64,000 bases of DNA, from contig CAZRHH010000009.1 of assembly GCA_964599885.1 (NCBI GenBank), positions 22,632 to 86,631 on the forward strand. Direction: 5' to 3'. Of the stretch, positions 32,639 to 42,358 are shown in pieces. The notes below the pieces were generated by a model that did not search any database, had not been told where the DNA came from, and was given only the letters and a program-made list of their open reading frames with translations. Positions within the stretch are counted from its first letter, which is position 1. Every line of letters begins with the position of its first letter. The stretch comes from CAZRHH01 sp964599885 (GTDB taxonomy: Bacteria; Chloroflexota; Dehalococcoidia; DSTF01; JACRBR01). The position numbers were made by a program, and so were the translations under genes.

Positions 32639-33285
32639 TGCGCCTCGTACTGATCCGTCACGGCGAGACCGAACACAACCGCGGCAACATCACGCTTGGC
32701 CGCGCCGACGCGCCGCTGAACGAGCGCGGGCGCTTGCAGGCGGCTGCGCTCGCCGGCTCGTTTGCCGCGCCGCCGGACGCCATCTATTCCAGCCCGCTCG
32801 GCCGTGCTCACGACACCGCGCTGGCCATCGGTCGCGCGAGTGGCGTTGGCGTCACGATCGATGAGGGGTTGATCGAGATGGACGTGGGCGAGATGGAGCA
32901 TCTCACCGTCGCGGAGCTGCGCGAGCGCTACCCGGACTTCCTGGGAATTTGGCTTTCGGGCGGGGCCGGCGAAGCGCGGATGCCGGGTGGGGAGTCGCTG
33001 CTGGACGTGCAGGGACGCGCGTGGGCGGCGGCAGAACGCTTGCGCGACGCTCATCCGGAAGGGGTCGTGGTGGCGGTGACGCACAATTTTGTGATTCTGA
33101 CGCTCGTTTGCCGGGCGCTCGGGCTGCCGCTGGGCCGGTTCCGGCGGATTCGGCAGGCTCTGGCGGCCAAGACGGTACTCGACATAACCGCTGAGAGCGC
33201 CGTGCTTCTGCGTCTCAACGATGACGCCCACCTGATCGCTGCCGGAATTGCCGATGATCCTGTGAGAAGGGAGGCGCGCCCATGA
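32638..33285 (+). CDS. Histidine phosphatase family protein
   Basis: 215 residues from the ATG at 32638. The phosphoglycerate mutase-like fold is shown by LIRHGETEHN (catalytic His in RHG), IYSSPLGRAHDTA, EMDVGEMEH and VVAVTHNFVI (second His). It dephosphorylates small molecules such as alpha-ribazole phosphate or sugar phosphates; the exact substrate is open. Overlaps both neighbours by one and four bases. Confidence 0.88.
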   Translation: MRLVLIRHGETEHNRGNITLGRADAPLNERGRLQAAALAGSFAAPPDAIYSSPLGRAHDTALAIGRASGVGVTIDEGLIEMDVGEMEHLTVAELRERYPDFLGIWLSGGAGEARMPGGESLLDVQGRAWAAAERLRDAHPEGVVVAVTHNFVILTLVCRALGLPLGRFRRIRQALAAKTVLDITAESAVLLRLNDDAHLIAAGIADDPVRREARP

Positions 33286-33572
33286 ATGACGTGCATGCCA
33301 CCGGAGCTACCGAGCTGCTGCCGCGAGAAGCCACGCGCGTGCGCGTGTTCACGCCTTCGGGCATCGTCGAAGGGGAGTACCATCACCCGCCCGGGATCCG
33401 GCTGAGCGATTCGCTCCGGAATGCGGCGACTGGCGAGCGGTACCTGTTGCTCACTGATGTCTCGATCCGCAGCGCGACCGGCGGCGAACTGCCGGGCGAC
33501 GTTTCGTCGGCGGCGTTCATCCTGATCAACACGCAGCACGCCAGCGTTATCGTGCCGATCGGCGAGCAATAG
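33282..33572 (+). CDS. Small unknown protein, last gene of the CNNM operon
   Basis: 96 residues. RVRVFTPSGIVEGEYHHPPG, LSDSLRNA and VIVPIGEQ suggest a small beta-rich barrel of the kind annotated as hypothetical in related genomes. The ATG overlaps the phosphatase stop by four bases. No enzyme motif seen. Confidence 0.6.
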   Translation: MNDVHATGATELLPREATRVRVFTPSGIVEGEYHHPPGIRLSDSLRNAATGERYLLLTDVSIRSATGGELPGDVSSAAFILINTQHASVIVPIGEQ

Positions 33573-33638
33573 GCGCGGGGTACGTTCGCGGCCGGCGATG
33601 CTATAGTTCGGCGTTCAAGCTGAATCCAGGAGCACGCC

Positions 33639-34130
33639 GTGCCGGTCGACCCGCAGGAATTCCGTTCGATCATTGGCCACTTCGCGACCGGCGTGACCGT
33701 GATCACGACGGCAGCCGACGGTCGGCTACAGGGCATGACGGCCAACGCCGTCACGTCCCTGTCGCTCGATCCCGTCATGGTGCTCGTCTGCGTCGACAAG
33801 GCGACGCACACGCACGGCATCCTCGAAGAGAGCGGCGTCTTCGCCGTGAACATCCTCACGGAGCATCAGGAAGACGTTTCGCGGCTGTTCGCGAAGCGCG
33901 CCGAGCCGGAGTTCGGCACGCTGAGAGGGGAGCAGTTCGAGCTGGGAGAGACGGGCGCGCCGATTCTGGCGGACTGCCTCGCGTACCTCGAGTGCCGCGT
34001 CAAGGACGTGCTGATCGGCGGCGATCACTCGATCTTCCTCGGCGAGGTCGTGAACGAACGTATCGTCAACGACACGAAACCGCTGGTGTTCTTTCGCGGC
34101 AAGTATCACGCGCTCATCGAAGCGACGTAG
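33639..34130 (+). CDS. Flavin reductase family protein
   Basis: 163 residues from a GTG; AGGAG lies seven bases upstream. PQEFRSIIGHFATGVTVITT, GMTANAVTSLSLDPVMVLVC and the GDHSIFLGEV segment define the FMN-binding split-barrel flavin:NAD(P)H reductase family (HpaC/RutF-like). It supplies reduced flavin to two-component monooxygenases. The acyl-CoA dehydrogenase-like flavoprotein at 56.8 kb could in principle be a partner, but no linkage is seen. A TATAGT box at 33602-33607 may be its -10. Confidence 0.88.
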   Translation: MPVDPQEFRSIIGHFATGVTVITTAADGRLQGMTANAVTSLSLDPVMVLVCVDKATHTHGILEESGVFAVNILTEHQEDVSRLFAKRAEPEFGTLRGEQFELGETGAPILADCLAYLECRVKDVLIGGDHSIFLGEVVNERIVNDTKPLVFFRGKYHALIEAT

Positions 34131-34151
34131 CGGCGAGGCGACGCAGCCACT

Positions 34152-35447
34152 ATGGCCGATAGTTCCGCATCATCGCCCGCCGTCGTGCCTCTGTCCGGCC
34201 GGGTCATCGCTATCGACATCGTGCGTGGCTTCGCGATCCTCTGGGTGATCCTGTACCACCTGTGGACGGACATCCGGTTTGGTGAGGGCGGATTTGGTGC
34301 GATTCTGACCGGTCAGGACACGTTCCGCGCCGTCCCGAACGAACTCACTTCGGGCGCGTTCCCCGGCAATTTGACGGCGATTTCGGATGCGTTTCTGCGC
34401 GTCGGCTATCTCGGCGTGCCGCTGTTCATGATGCTCAGCGGGCTCTCGCTGACGCTCGTCGCCATGCGCCGCGACCGCCCGATCGATGCACCGCGCTTTG
34501 TGTACCAGCGTTTCCGCCGCGTGATGATCCCGTACTGGGTGGGCTTCGTTTGGACGCTGGCCTTCATCGCCGCGATCGCATTCGTGCAGTGGCAACGGCA
34601 TGGAGGCGAGAGCTTCCTGCACTTCTACCAGCACGGCGACGTGCGCATAAACGCCGAGCAGTTGTTCGCCGGTGCGCTCCTCGTGCCCCGCATGTTCTCC
34701 AACGACCTCCAGTTCGCGCCCGAAGGATCGCTCTGGTTCGTCGTCGTGATCCTGCAGTATTACCTGCTCTTTCCGATCCTGCTCCCGATACTGAAGCGCA
34801 TCGGTCCCTGGCCTTTTCTCGCAGCGGCACTGGCGATCACTATCACTTCGCTGAGTGTCGTCGTCGCGGTCGATGGCAATCTCATCTTCAAGCGTCATCT
34901 CATCGAGACCGCCGTGCCGTTCCGCTTCTTTGAGTTCGCGCTCGGCATGACGGCCGCGTACCTGATGGTCGAGCGGCCGGAGTTCATCACCGAGTATCTC
35001 CGCGTGCCGCTTGACATCGCCGGCATCGTTGTCATCGGCGGCCTGCTGTTCCTCGGCGGCGTCATGCTCGATTCGCTGGGCGCGCAGGGGGCCTTCCAGG
35101 TGCCGATGGTCATCCTCGGCATGACGCTCATCGTCCTGCCGCTCATCGCCAAAACCCCCGGCACGGTTGAATCGAGCGTTCCCGGCCGCGTGATCGCCTG
35201 GGTGGGTGTCATCTCGTACACCGTGCTGATTGTCAACGAACCGCTGCGCTCGGTGACGCACCAGATGTACGTCGATAACGCCCGCGATGGCTGGAAGTTT
35301 CTCTGGGTGGGCGTGCTGTACATGCCCCTCACCCTGCTGCTCGCCCGCCCGCTCGCGGTGCTGCTCGGCCTGGTCGAGAGAGCGCCCGGGGACACTCCCG
35401 CGGCAGGGTTGACGTCACCAAACGACACGCCGCCTTTACACGCCTGA
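34152..35447 (+). CDS. Acyltransferase 3 family membrane protein
   Basis: 431 residues with about ten transmembrane helices. The N-terminal IDIVRGFAILWVILYH (Arg25, His36) and VGYLGVPLFMMLSG are the acyltransferase-3 (OafA-like) signatures. Such enzymes acetylate or succinylate cell-surface sugars. It heads the envelope-glycan region, although a 118-bp gap separates it from the GT-C genes. Confidence 0.85.
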   Translation: MADSSASSPAVVPLSGRVIAIDIVRGFAILWVILYHLWTDIRFGEGGFGAILTGQDTFRAVPNELTSGAFPGNLTAISDAFLRVGYLGVPLFMMLSGLSLTLVAMRRDRPIDAPRFVYQRFRRVMIPYWVGFVWTLAFIAAIAFVQWQRHGGESFLHFYQHGDVRINAEQLFAGALLVPRMFSNDLQFAPEGSLWFVVVILQYYLLFPILLPILKRIGPWPFLAAALAITITSLSVVVAVDGNLIFKRHLIETAVPFRFFEFALGMTAAYLMVERPEFITEYLRVPLDIAGIVVIGGLLFLGGVMLDSLGAQGAFQVPMVILGMTLIVLPLIAKTPGTVESSVPGRVIAWVGVISYTVLIVNEPLRSVTHQMYVDNARDGWKFLWVGVLYMPLTLLLARPLAVLLGLVERAPGDTPAAGLTSPNDTPPLHA

Positions 35448-35565
35448 ACAGTTCCGAGGCTGCACCCTGTATTGAAGTCGGTTATGGTCGATGCTAGTAT
35501 CGGACGAAACAGAGGGCTGTCCCGGATTGAATACGGTACCGATGCTTTGCGGGGAACGCGCGTAG

Positions 35566-37074
35566 ATGGCCGTTGTCGCCAGTCATGCCTCCATGTTCGA
35601 CCGTCCGCATGATCGTGCGCTGATCACCGCCTTGCGCGCAGCTTGCCGCCACGTCCCCATTCTCCTTGTCGTCGCGCTCGTCATCGGCATCCACGCGCCG
35701 ACGATGGAGTTCTACTTCTTTGGGGACGACTTCCTCGTGCTGGGCGACATCCAGACGCGCAGTTTTCCGGCCTACATGAACGATGTCGTCATGCTGCGCG
35801 ATCTGACGCCCAACTGGCGCCCGCTCACGATGGCCGTCTACTACGCCGAGTTCCAGCTCTTTGGCTTCGACGCGATGGCCTGGCGCATCGTCAACCTGTC
35901 GCTTCACGTCGCCAGCGTGATCGTGCTCTACGCGCTGGTGCTGTCGCTGACGAAGCGCGTCTTCGTGGCCGCGGGCGCCGCGCTCATCTTCGGCGTCTCG
36001 GCCTCGGCCGTACACACGGTGACGTACATCACCGCGTTCCCGCACGTGTTCAGCGAGTTCTTGCTGCTTTCGTCGCTGTATTCTCTGCACCGCTACGTCG
36101 ATGGCGGCGAGCGACGACCGGCGTGGTACTGGCTCTCGTTCACGCTGTTCGTCGCGGGCTTCCTCGCGAACGAGGGCGGCGTCGTCATCGGCGCCGTGCT
36201 GCTGGTGTATTTCGCGACCTCATCACTCGTGAAGCGCCGCGATCTGCTCGATTTCACGATCAAGATGCTGCCGTTCGCGCTCGCGTCGGCACTGCTGGTC
36301 AGCGGCCTGAGCGGCTGCGGCTGTCAGGGTGTCGACGCCGGATTCTACGGCGTCGGCTGGCACATCCCGAAAGAGACGTGGGTGTACATGTCGCGGCTCG
36401 CGTACCCGGTCGGCGCGATCGCGCTCGAACCGTCTGCGATGGAGTGGGCGTGGGGTTCGGTCGTCGCCGGATTCGCGATCTTCTTCTTCATCCGCGGCCC
36501 GCACATCGCACGCTTCGCAGCCGTCGGGATGGTGATCGCCCTGATGCCGTACACGCCCGGCAAGATCTGGACAGCGACCCGCTACACGTACATGGCGCTG
36601 CCGTTCTTCGCCATCCTGGTCGCGATTACCGCGGGCTTCGTCCACCACCACGTGGTGCGGCTCAATCGTCCGCTGGGCCACGTGCTGGCAGCGGCGGCGT
36701 TGTTCGCCGTCGGCGGGCTCTACGCCTGGCAAACGGTTCACCAGACCCAGCCGTTTTTGAAGGAAACGGACCGATGGGAGCTGCTCGCGACGGAGCTGCG
36801 CGCTAATTACGCGACCGTACCCGCCGGCAGCACGATCCTGGTCATCGATGACGAGGGGCAGTGGTCCAACCCCTACTGGCAGCCGACGTGGATGACATCC
36901 GTAGGCCACGCGCTGTATGGTAGCGATGTCACCGTCCGCGCGATGTCGTCGAGCGACCTTGAGCGGCTGCAGCAGAGCCTCGACACGGAGCCGTTTCTCG
37001 TACAGTACACAGACGGTCATCTCGTGGGAGTCTCATCGGCCACTGTGAAGTACCAGCAGGTGCAGCAGGAGTAG
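35566..37074 (+). CDS. GT-C-type membrane glycosyltransferase-like protein
   Basis: 502 residues with about ten to eleven hydrophobic helices. The first periplasmic loop holds an acidic pair in FYFFGDDFLVLGDIQ, as in PMT/GT39-type lipid-linked sugar transferases, followed by NWRPLTMAVYYAEFQLFGFD. A soluble C-terminal tail follows (about 400-502). It is less similar to the three following GT-C genes than they are to one another. The sugar and acceptor are unknown. Start ATG at 35566 or 35602. Confidence 0.72.
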   Translation: MAVVASHASMFDRPHDRALITALRAACRHVPILLVVALVIGIHAPTMEFYFFGDDFLVLGDIQTRSFPAYMNDVVMLRDLTPNWRPLTMAVYYAEFQLFGFDAMAWRIVNLSLHVASVIVLYALVLSLTKRVFVAAGAALIFGVSASAVHTVTYITAFPHVFSEFLLLSSLYSLHRYVDGGERRPAWYWLSFTLFVAGFLANEGGVVIGAVLLVYFATSSLVKRRDLLDFTIKMLPFALASALLVSGLSGCGCQGVDAGFYGVGWHIPKETWVYMSRLAYPVGAIALEPSAMEWAWGSVVAGFAIFFFIRGPHIARFAAVGMVIALMPYTPGKIWTATRYTYMALPFFAILVAITAGFVHHHVVRLNRPLGHVLAAAALFAVGGLYAWQTVHQTQPFLKETDRWELLATELRANYATVPAGSTILVIDDEGQWSNPYWQPTWMTSVGHALYGSDVTVRAMSSSDLERLQQSLDTEPFLVQYTDGHLVGVSSATVKYQQVQQE

Positions 37075-37089
37075 CGAACCGGCTTGACG

Positions 37090-38403
37090 ATGACAGCAAT
37101 CCGAAGGCACCTCCCCGCCCTCGGGCTGACTCTCTCCGTCGCATTCGTTGTTCGCCTCGCCTGGACCCTTGCCATTCACCCCGATCCCGCCGACGGCCGC
37201 TTCGACGATACGGTCTGGTACCGCGGCGCCGCGCACTTTCTGGCGCGGGGCGAGGGCTATCTCAATCCGTTCACCGGCACACCTACGGCCGGCTGGCCTC
37301 CCGGCTATCCTGCGTTCCTCGGCGCGACGTTCAAGCTGTTCGGCGAGGGTGTCGCGCAGACGGCGGCGGCGAACATCGCCGTCATGCTTCTCACGATCGC
37401 CGTCGTCTACGCGATGGGCGCGCTGCTGTTCGATCGGCGCACGGCGCTCCTCGCGGCGGGCGCGCTGGCCGTGTGGCCGGGCCAGGTGTACTTCGCATCG
37501 CTGACGCTGTCAGAGCCGCTCTTCACGCTGCTCTTCACGACGGCGTTGCTCCTGATGTTCGTAGCGCCGCGCGTGAACGCGAGGCGGGGCGCGGTCGTCG
37601 TCGCGTTCGGCATCGTCACCGGCGCCGCTGTGCTGACGCGCGGGCAGGCCTTGTTGCTGCTGCCCCTCGCGGTCGTTTGCTGGCATATGGAAGCCAACGT
37701 CGAGCGTTGGCGATCGGCGATCGGCTGGGGTATGCTTGCCGCGATCGTCGTCGGGCTGATGCTGGCGCCCTGGGTGGTGCGGAACCAGCAGCAACTCGGG
37801 AGTCCCGTTGTCATCGCGACGAACCTGGGGCCAAACCTCTGGATCGGACACCACGAGGGCGCGACCGGTCGCATGCAGTCGGACGCGCCGATACCGCTGC
37901 CTGACCGCGGCGGACTCACCCAGCCTGAATACGAAGTCGAGGGCAACAGCCTGGCGCTCCGGAAGGGCCTCTCCTACATGCTTACGCACCCGGCAGACGA
38001 AATTCGCCTGTCCATTCACAAGCTCCGCGCGATGTACGAGTCGGATGCGACGGCGCTCGACTGGAACTCGGGCTACACCAGCGGCTACTACTACGGCGAG
38101 CGTTCTGAGCGCACGCTACGCGGCGCCGCCAACGGATTCTGGTTCGCCGCGCTGCTGGTGGCGGCCGTTGGACTGATCGCCAGCCGCGCCCAGCTTTCCG
38201 GTGCGGTTGGCATGCTGCCGCTGATCGCGTTGTCCTGGACAGCGACGCATCTCGTCTTCTTCGGCGACTCGCGGTTTCACTATCCCGTCGTTTTCGTCTT
38301 CGCCCTGCTCGGTGCCCGCGGCGCCGTCGTCATTTTCGAAGCGTTGCGCCGTACCCGGCCTGCGCTGGATGAGCCCCTTATCGGGAGAAATGCTCCCGCG
38401 TGA
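37090..38403 (+). CDS. GT39/ArnT-like membrane glycosyltransferase, copy 1
   Basis: 437 residues. Multi-helix membrane protein with a first-loop acidic motif GRFDDTVWYRGAAHFLARGE, WPPGYPAFLG, an APWVVRN motif at about 225 and a C-terminal FFGDSRFHYPVVFVF. These are features of GT-C enzymes that use polyprenyl-phosphate sugars. First of three tandem paralogues. The start ATG is one codon inside a TTG alternative; the stop overlaps the next GTG (GTGA). Confidence 0.78.
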   Translation: MTAIRRHLPALGLTLSVAFVVRLAWTLAIHPDPADGRFDDTVWYRGAAHFLARGEGYLNPFTGTPTAGWPPGYPAFLGATFKLFGEGVAQTAAANIAVMLLTIAVVYAMGALLFDRRTALLAAGALAVWPGQVYFASLTLSEPLFTLLFTTALLLMFVAPRVNARRGAVVVAFGIVTGAAVLTRGQALLLLPLAVVCWHMEANVERWRSAIGWGMLAAIVVGLMLAPWVVRNQQQLGSPVVIATNLGPNLWIGHHEGATGRMQSDAPIPLPDRGGLTQPEYEVEGNSLALRKGLSYMLTHPADEIRLSIHKLRAMYESDATALDWNSGYTSGYYYGERSERTLRGAANGFWFAALLVAAVGLIASRAQLSGAVGMLPLIALSWTATHLVFFGDSRFHYPVVFVFALLGARGAVVIFEALRRTRPALDEPLIGRNAPA

Positions 38404-39767
38404 GCGCTGAGATACCAGCCACATCGCACGTCGATGTCGAGGCGGGCCCGAGAGCTTGGCCGCGCCTGCGTGCGATCGCTATCCCCCGTGCCGAGATTCT
38501 GCTCCTGGTGCTGATATTCGCCGTGGCCATCGCACCCCGCATCGCCTGGGCGCTGTACAACGATCGCGACCCCCAGGGGCTCAACGACCCGGTGCTCTAC
38601 ACCGTGTACGCCGACCAGATCGCTGACGGCTACGGGTACGAAAACTACGGTGGCGAGAAGACGGCCTATTATCCGGTCGGGTTCCCCGCCGTTTTCGGCG
38701 GGCTAAAACGATTCGGCGATTTCGTGGGCTGGGAACGCGGCGATACGCTTCCGATTCGTCTCCTGAACAGCGTCTTCGGCGCTGTCACTGTCGTCATGCT
38801 GTATGCGCTGGCGCGGCGCGTCTTGAACCGCCGGGTGGCGATCGCCACCGGGCTGCTGCTTGCGTTTTTCCCGAGCCAGGTGTTCTATTCCGGCGCGATC
38901 CTCTCCGAAACGCAGTTCACGATGCTGCTCGTCGCCTCGGTGCTGATCCTCGTGTGGAACCCGTGGGATCGAGCCGGCATGCCGTACGCCCAATTGTTTG
39001 CCGCCGGCCTTGTGCTGAGCGCCGCGACGATGACGCGCGGCATCACGCTCGTGTTTCCGCTGCTGTTGTTTGCTATCTGGTTCTTCTACCTGCAATCCCG
39101 TAAACGCGCTGCCCTACAGATGCTGGTGCTGTTTGCCGGGATCGCCGTGCTGATCGTCCCCTGGTCGATACGCAACACGGTGGCCTTCAACACGCTTACG
39201 GGGCCTTCGACGAATCTCGGCGACGACCTGTGCATCGGCAATTACGCAGGCGCCGATGGGCGATTCACGATCACCGGCAAGTGTTTCCAGGGATATGAGG
39301 GCGTTAGCGGCCAGGATCTGGAACTTCAGCGCAACCGCAACGGCCTGAGGACGGCCGTCGAAGACTTCGTCCGCTATCCGGGCGACTGGCCGCGGCTGAT
39401 ATCGCTCAAGGCGTATTGGCTGCTCTACAGCGACGACGATGGGCTCTGGGCCGTCGAATCGTACGGCCACGACTACTTCATCTCGCATCCACGCCGCGAG
39501 ATTCTGACGTTCGCAGCGAACGGCGTCTACTACGCCACCGGGCTGCTGGCGATTCTTGGCGCTGCTGCCTTCGCCTTATCGAAGGATCTGCGGCGCCTCC
39601 TCATCCTGTTGACGGCGCTGTACATTCTCGCCGTGCCCCTGGCGTTCTTCGGCGATCCGCGTTTCCACTACCCCGCGATGCCGTTCGTCGTCGTCATCGC
39701 GGCGGCGACCGTGATCGGCTTCTGGGATCATCGGCGCAGCGCCACGGCGCCCGAGGCGGTGCCATGA
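38400..39767 (+). CDS. GT39/ArnT-like membrane glycosyltransferase, copy 2
   Basis: 455 residues from a GTG overlapping the previous stop by four bases. A basic cytoplasmic N-terminus, then membrane segments with GLNDPVLYTVYADQIADGYG, YYPVGFPAVFGG, VPWSIRNTVAFN and FFGDPRFHYPAMPFVVV. It has the same architecture as the flanking paralogues, with an altered first-loop acidic motif. Translationally coupled to both neighbours. Confidence 0.78.
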   Translation: MSAEIPATSHVDVEAGPRAWPRLRAIAIPRAEILLLVLIFAVAIAPRIAWALYNDRDPQGLNDPVLYTVYADQIADGYGYENYGGEKTAYYPVGFPAVFGGLKRFGDFVGWERGDTLPIRLLNSVFGAVTVVMLYALARRVLNRRVAIATGLLLAFFPSQVFYSGAILSETQFTMLLVASVLILVWNPWDRAGMPYAQLFAAGLVLSAATMTRGITLVFPLLLFAIWFFYLQSRKRAALQMLVLFAGIAVLIVPWSIRNTVAFNTLTGPSTNLGDDLCIGNYAGADGRFTITGKCFQGYEGVSGQDLELQRNRNGLRTAVEDFVRYPGDWPRLISLKAYWLLYSDDDGLWAVESYGHDYFISHPRREILTFAANGVYYATGLLAILGAAAFALSKDLRRLLILLTALYILAVPLAFFGDPRFHYPAMPFVVVIAAATVIGFWDHRRSATAPEAVP

Positions 39768-41161
39768 CCGCCGCGCGCCGGTGGACGTCGTCGCCGGAGG
39801 TGCGGTGGCTTCTCGTGGTGTTCGCGCTCGCGCTCGTCGTGCGCCTGACCGTCGCGCTGGCGATCACGCCGAGCCCACGCGACGGGCGCTACGATGATTC
39901 GGTGTGGTACGACACGACGGCGCGTCATCTCGCGGCGGGTGACGGTTACGTCTTCGATCCGACCGTCTGGCTGACGGTTACGGGCGAACGCATCTTTCCT
40001 GACGAGAGCGAACTGACGCCGACGGCGCTCTGGCCTCCCGGCTACCCGATCACGCTCGCGGCGATCTACGCGGTGACCGACGACTCGGTGGCCGCCGGGC
40101 GTTTGGCGAACGCTGTCTTCGGGGCGCTGACGGTTGCGCTTGTGTTCCTGATCGCGCGCAAGCTCTCCAGTGACCTGCTGACGGCTGCATTCGCCGGGGG
40201 CGCGCTGGCGCTGTTGCCTGCCCATGTGCTCTTCACGTCGGTGATCGTCTCGGAGACCTACTTCGGCTTCCTGCTGGCGCTGATCCTCGCGCTGTTCGTG
40301 TACTTCGTCTTCGACAAGGAGAAGCCGAACCTGCCGCTGGTGCTCGCCTTGGGCGTGCTGGTCGCCGCGACGGGCTACGTGCGCGGCGAGTTCATCGCGT
40401 ACGGCGGCGTGCTCGCGCTCTTGATGATCTTTCACTGGCGAAAGCGGGCGGCGCTGCCGCTTGTCGCGTTCGGCATCGGTGCGGTGCTGATCGTGACGCC
40501 CTGGGCGATCAGAAATCACAACAGCATGGGCGAATGGATCGTCGGTACCACCGGTGCGGGGCGCGTCATGTACCAGGGACACAATCCCCGGACCGACGGC
40601 GGCCCAAGCCTCGAAGCCTTCTATTTCCTCGAGGAGGACTACGGATCGCTCGAGGACATGGGCCGGATGGAGCGAGAACTCCAGGCGAACAAGGACGGCA
40701 CGCGCCTCGCCCGCGAATGGGCGTGGGACCACAAGCTGAAGGAGCTTGAGCTTGTCGGCCGCCGTATGTACCTGCTGTTCCGCAGCGACGAGTCGGGCGT
40801 CACATGGATCGACAGCAACCAGGAATACTTCGACGTGGAAAACTCCGACAAGCTCATCCGGCTGTCGAGCTTCACGTTCTTTGGGCTGATCGCCTTCGCG
40901 CTGGCATCGATCCCGCTCTGGTGGAAGCTCCGCGATACGAAGCGCTGGGCGGTGTTCGGCATCGTGCCTTATTACATGATCATCTTCGGCGTGCTGTTTA
41001 TCGGAGACCCGCGCTACCACTATGCGCTCTACGTGCCGATCACGATCTTTGCGGGCGTCGGGCTGGCCGCGCTCTGGCGAATCACCGAGGCGCGCTGGCG
41101 AGCTACCCTGGGCGAACGCAGCCTTCCCACTGTCGCGACGTACACCGCGCCGGAACCATGA
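39764..41161 (+). CDS. GT39/ArnT-like membrane glycosyltransferase, copy 3
   Basis: 465 residues from the ATG at 39764, a 4-base overlap with copy 2. GRYDDSVWYDTTARHLAAGD, WPPGYPITLAAIY, VTPWAIRNHNSMGE and IGDPRYHYALYVPI align with copies 1 and 2. A long loop at about 265-330 (GPSLEAFYFLEEDYG) is acidic. Overlaps the small membrane protein gene downstream. Confidence 0.78.
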   Translation: MTAARRWTSSPEVRWLLVVFALALVVRLTVALAITPSPRDGRYDDSVWYDTTARHLAAGDGYVFDPTVWLTVTGERIFPDESELTPTALWPPGYPITLAAIYAVTDDSVAAGRLANAVFGALTVALVFLIARKLSSDLLTAAFAGGALALLPAHVLFTSVIVSETYFGFLLALILALFVYFVFDKEKPNLPLVLALGVLVAATGYVRGEFIAYGGVLALLMIFHWRKRAALPLVAFGIGAVLIVTPWAIRNHNSMGEWIVGTTGAGRVMYQGHNPRTDGGPSLEAFYFLEEDYGSLEDMGRMERELQANKDGTRLAREWAWDHKLKELELVGRRMYLLFRSDESGVTWIDSNQEYFDVENSDKLIRLSSFTFFGLIAFALASIPLWWKLRDTKRWAVFGIVPYYMIIFGVLFIGDPRYHYALYVPITIFAGVGLAALWRITEARWRATLGERSLPTVATYTAPEP

Positions 41162-41382
41162 ACCCGCTCGCGAGCCACTGGCTGCGGATGGCGCTCTGGC
41201 TGTTCGTCGCCGCGCCGGTCATCGCCGTTATGGTGATGGTCACCTCCGAGGTCGACTTCACGATCGCGATCATCTTCACGCTGTATATGTGGGCGCTGGT
41301 ATGCGTCATACTGGCGCTGATCGCGCTGATCGGCCTGATCGCGCGGCTGCTGGGCAGGGGGATGCGTGCGCTTCGGCGGTAA
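41158..41382 (+). CDS. Small two-helix membrane protein
   Basis: 74 residues. Two hydrophobic helices (about 10-30 and 37-62) joined by SEVDFTIA; basic C-terminal end RLLGRGMRALRR. The ATG overlaps the GT-C stop by four bases and the end overlaps the epimerase start by 17 bases, so it belongs to the glycan operon. It may be a small partner or chaperone of the transferases. Family not recognised. Confidence 0.6.
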   Translation: MNPLASHWLRMALWLFVAAPVIAVMVMVTSEVDFTIAIIFTLYMWALVCVILALIALIGLIARLLGRGMRALRR

Positions 41383-42358
41383 AACGGTCGTCGTCACGGG
41401 CGCCGGTGGCTTCATCGGCAGCCACCTCGTCGAGCATCTGGTCGCTGACGGCGCTCGCGTGCGTGCGATGCTTCGATACACATCGCGGGGCCAGCGCGGC
41501 TACCTCGATCTGCTTTCCGATAGCGTGCTCGAGAGCATCGACATCACCCACGGCGATGTCCGCGATTTCGACGCCGTACGGGAGATCTCGCGCGGCGCCG
41601 ACGCGATGTTTCATCTCGCCGCCCTGATCGGCATCCCGTACTCGTACGAGCACCCACAAGAAGTGATCGACACCAACATCATCGGTACGTCGAACGTGCT
41701 GCTCGCGGCGAAGGAACTCGGCACGCTCGAACGCATCGTGCTCACGTCGACAAGCGAAGTCTACGGCTCGGCGATTCACATTCCGATGGACGAGCAGCAC
41801 CCGATGCAGGCGCAGTCGCCATATTCGGCGACGAAGATCGCCGGCGACGCGCTGGGCCTCAGCTTTCATCGCTCGTTCGCCTTGCCAGTGACAATCGTGC
41901 GGCCGTTTAACGCGTACGGCCCGCGCCAGTCGGCGCGCGCAGTCATTCCGACGATCATCAGCCAGGCTGTCGCCGGCATGACGCTCCAGCTCGGCACGCT
42001 CGATACGACGCGCGACTTCACGTATGCTGCCGACACCGCGCGCGGCTTCGCGATGGTTGGCGCCGCCGAGGACGCAATCGGCGAAGTCGTCAACCTCGGC
42101 TCCGGCAAGGAAGTGAGCATCCGCGAGGTCGTGGCGAAAGTTGGCGCCATCGTCGGGCGCGAACTCGAAGTCGCCGGCGACGGCCAGCGGCTGCGCCCGG
42201 CGAAGAGCGAAGTCTCGCGGCTGCATTCGGACAGCTCGAAGGCGCTGCGGCTCGCCGGCTGGCAGCCGGAAGTCTCGCTCGATGACGGCCTGCGCCGCAC
42301 GACCGAATGGATCCGGGAGCACCTCGACCTCTACCGTCCGAAGGAGTACGCCGTATGA
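41366..42358 (+). CDS. NAD-dependent sugar nucleotide epimerase/dehydratase
   Basis: 330 residues from a GTG. Extended short-chain dehydrogenase: GAGGFIGSH (12-20) binds NAD, Thr/Ser near 128-130 (LTSTSEVYG), Tyr153 and Lys157 in SPYSATKIAG are catalytic. RPFNAYGPRQSARAVIPTII is typical of GDP-mannose dehydratase/UDP-glucose epimerase relatives. It remodels the sugar moiety of a nucleotide sugar for the adjacent transferases. Overlaps the next gene (ATGA). Confidence 0.88.
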   Translation: MRFGGKTVVVTGAGGFIGSHLVEHLVADGARVRAMLRYTSRGQRGYLDLLSDSVLESIDITHGDVRDFDAVREISRGADAMFHLAALIGIPYSYEHPQEVIDTNIIGTSNVLLAAKELGTLERIVLTSTSEVYGSAIHIPMDEQHPMQAQSPYSATKIAGDALGLSFHRSFALPVTIVRPFNAYGPRQSARAVIPTIISQAVAGMTLQLGTLDTTRDFTYAADTARGFAMVGAAEDAIGEVVNLGSGKEVSIREVVAKVGAIVGRELEVAGDGQRLRPAKSEVSRLHSDSSKALRLAGWQPEVSLDDGLRRTTEWIREHLDLYRPKEYAV

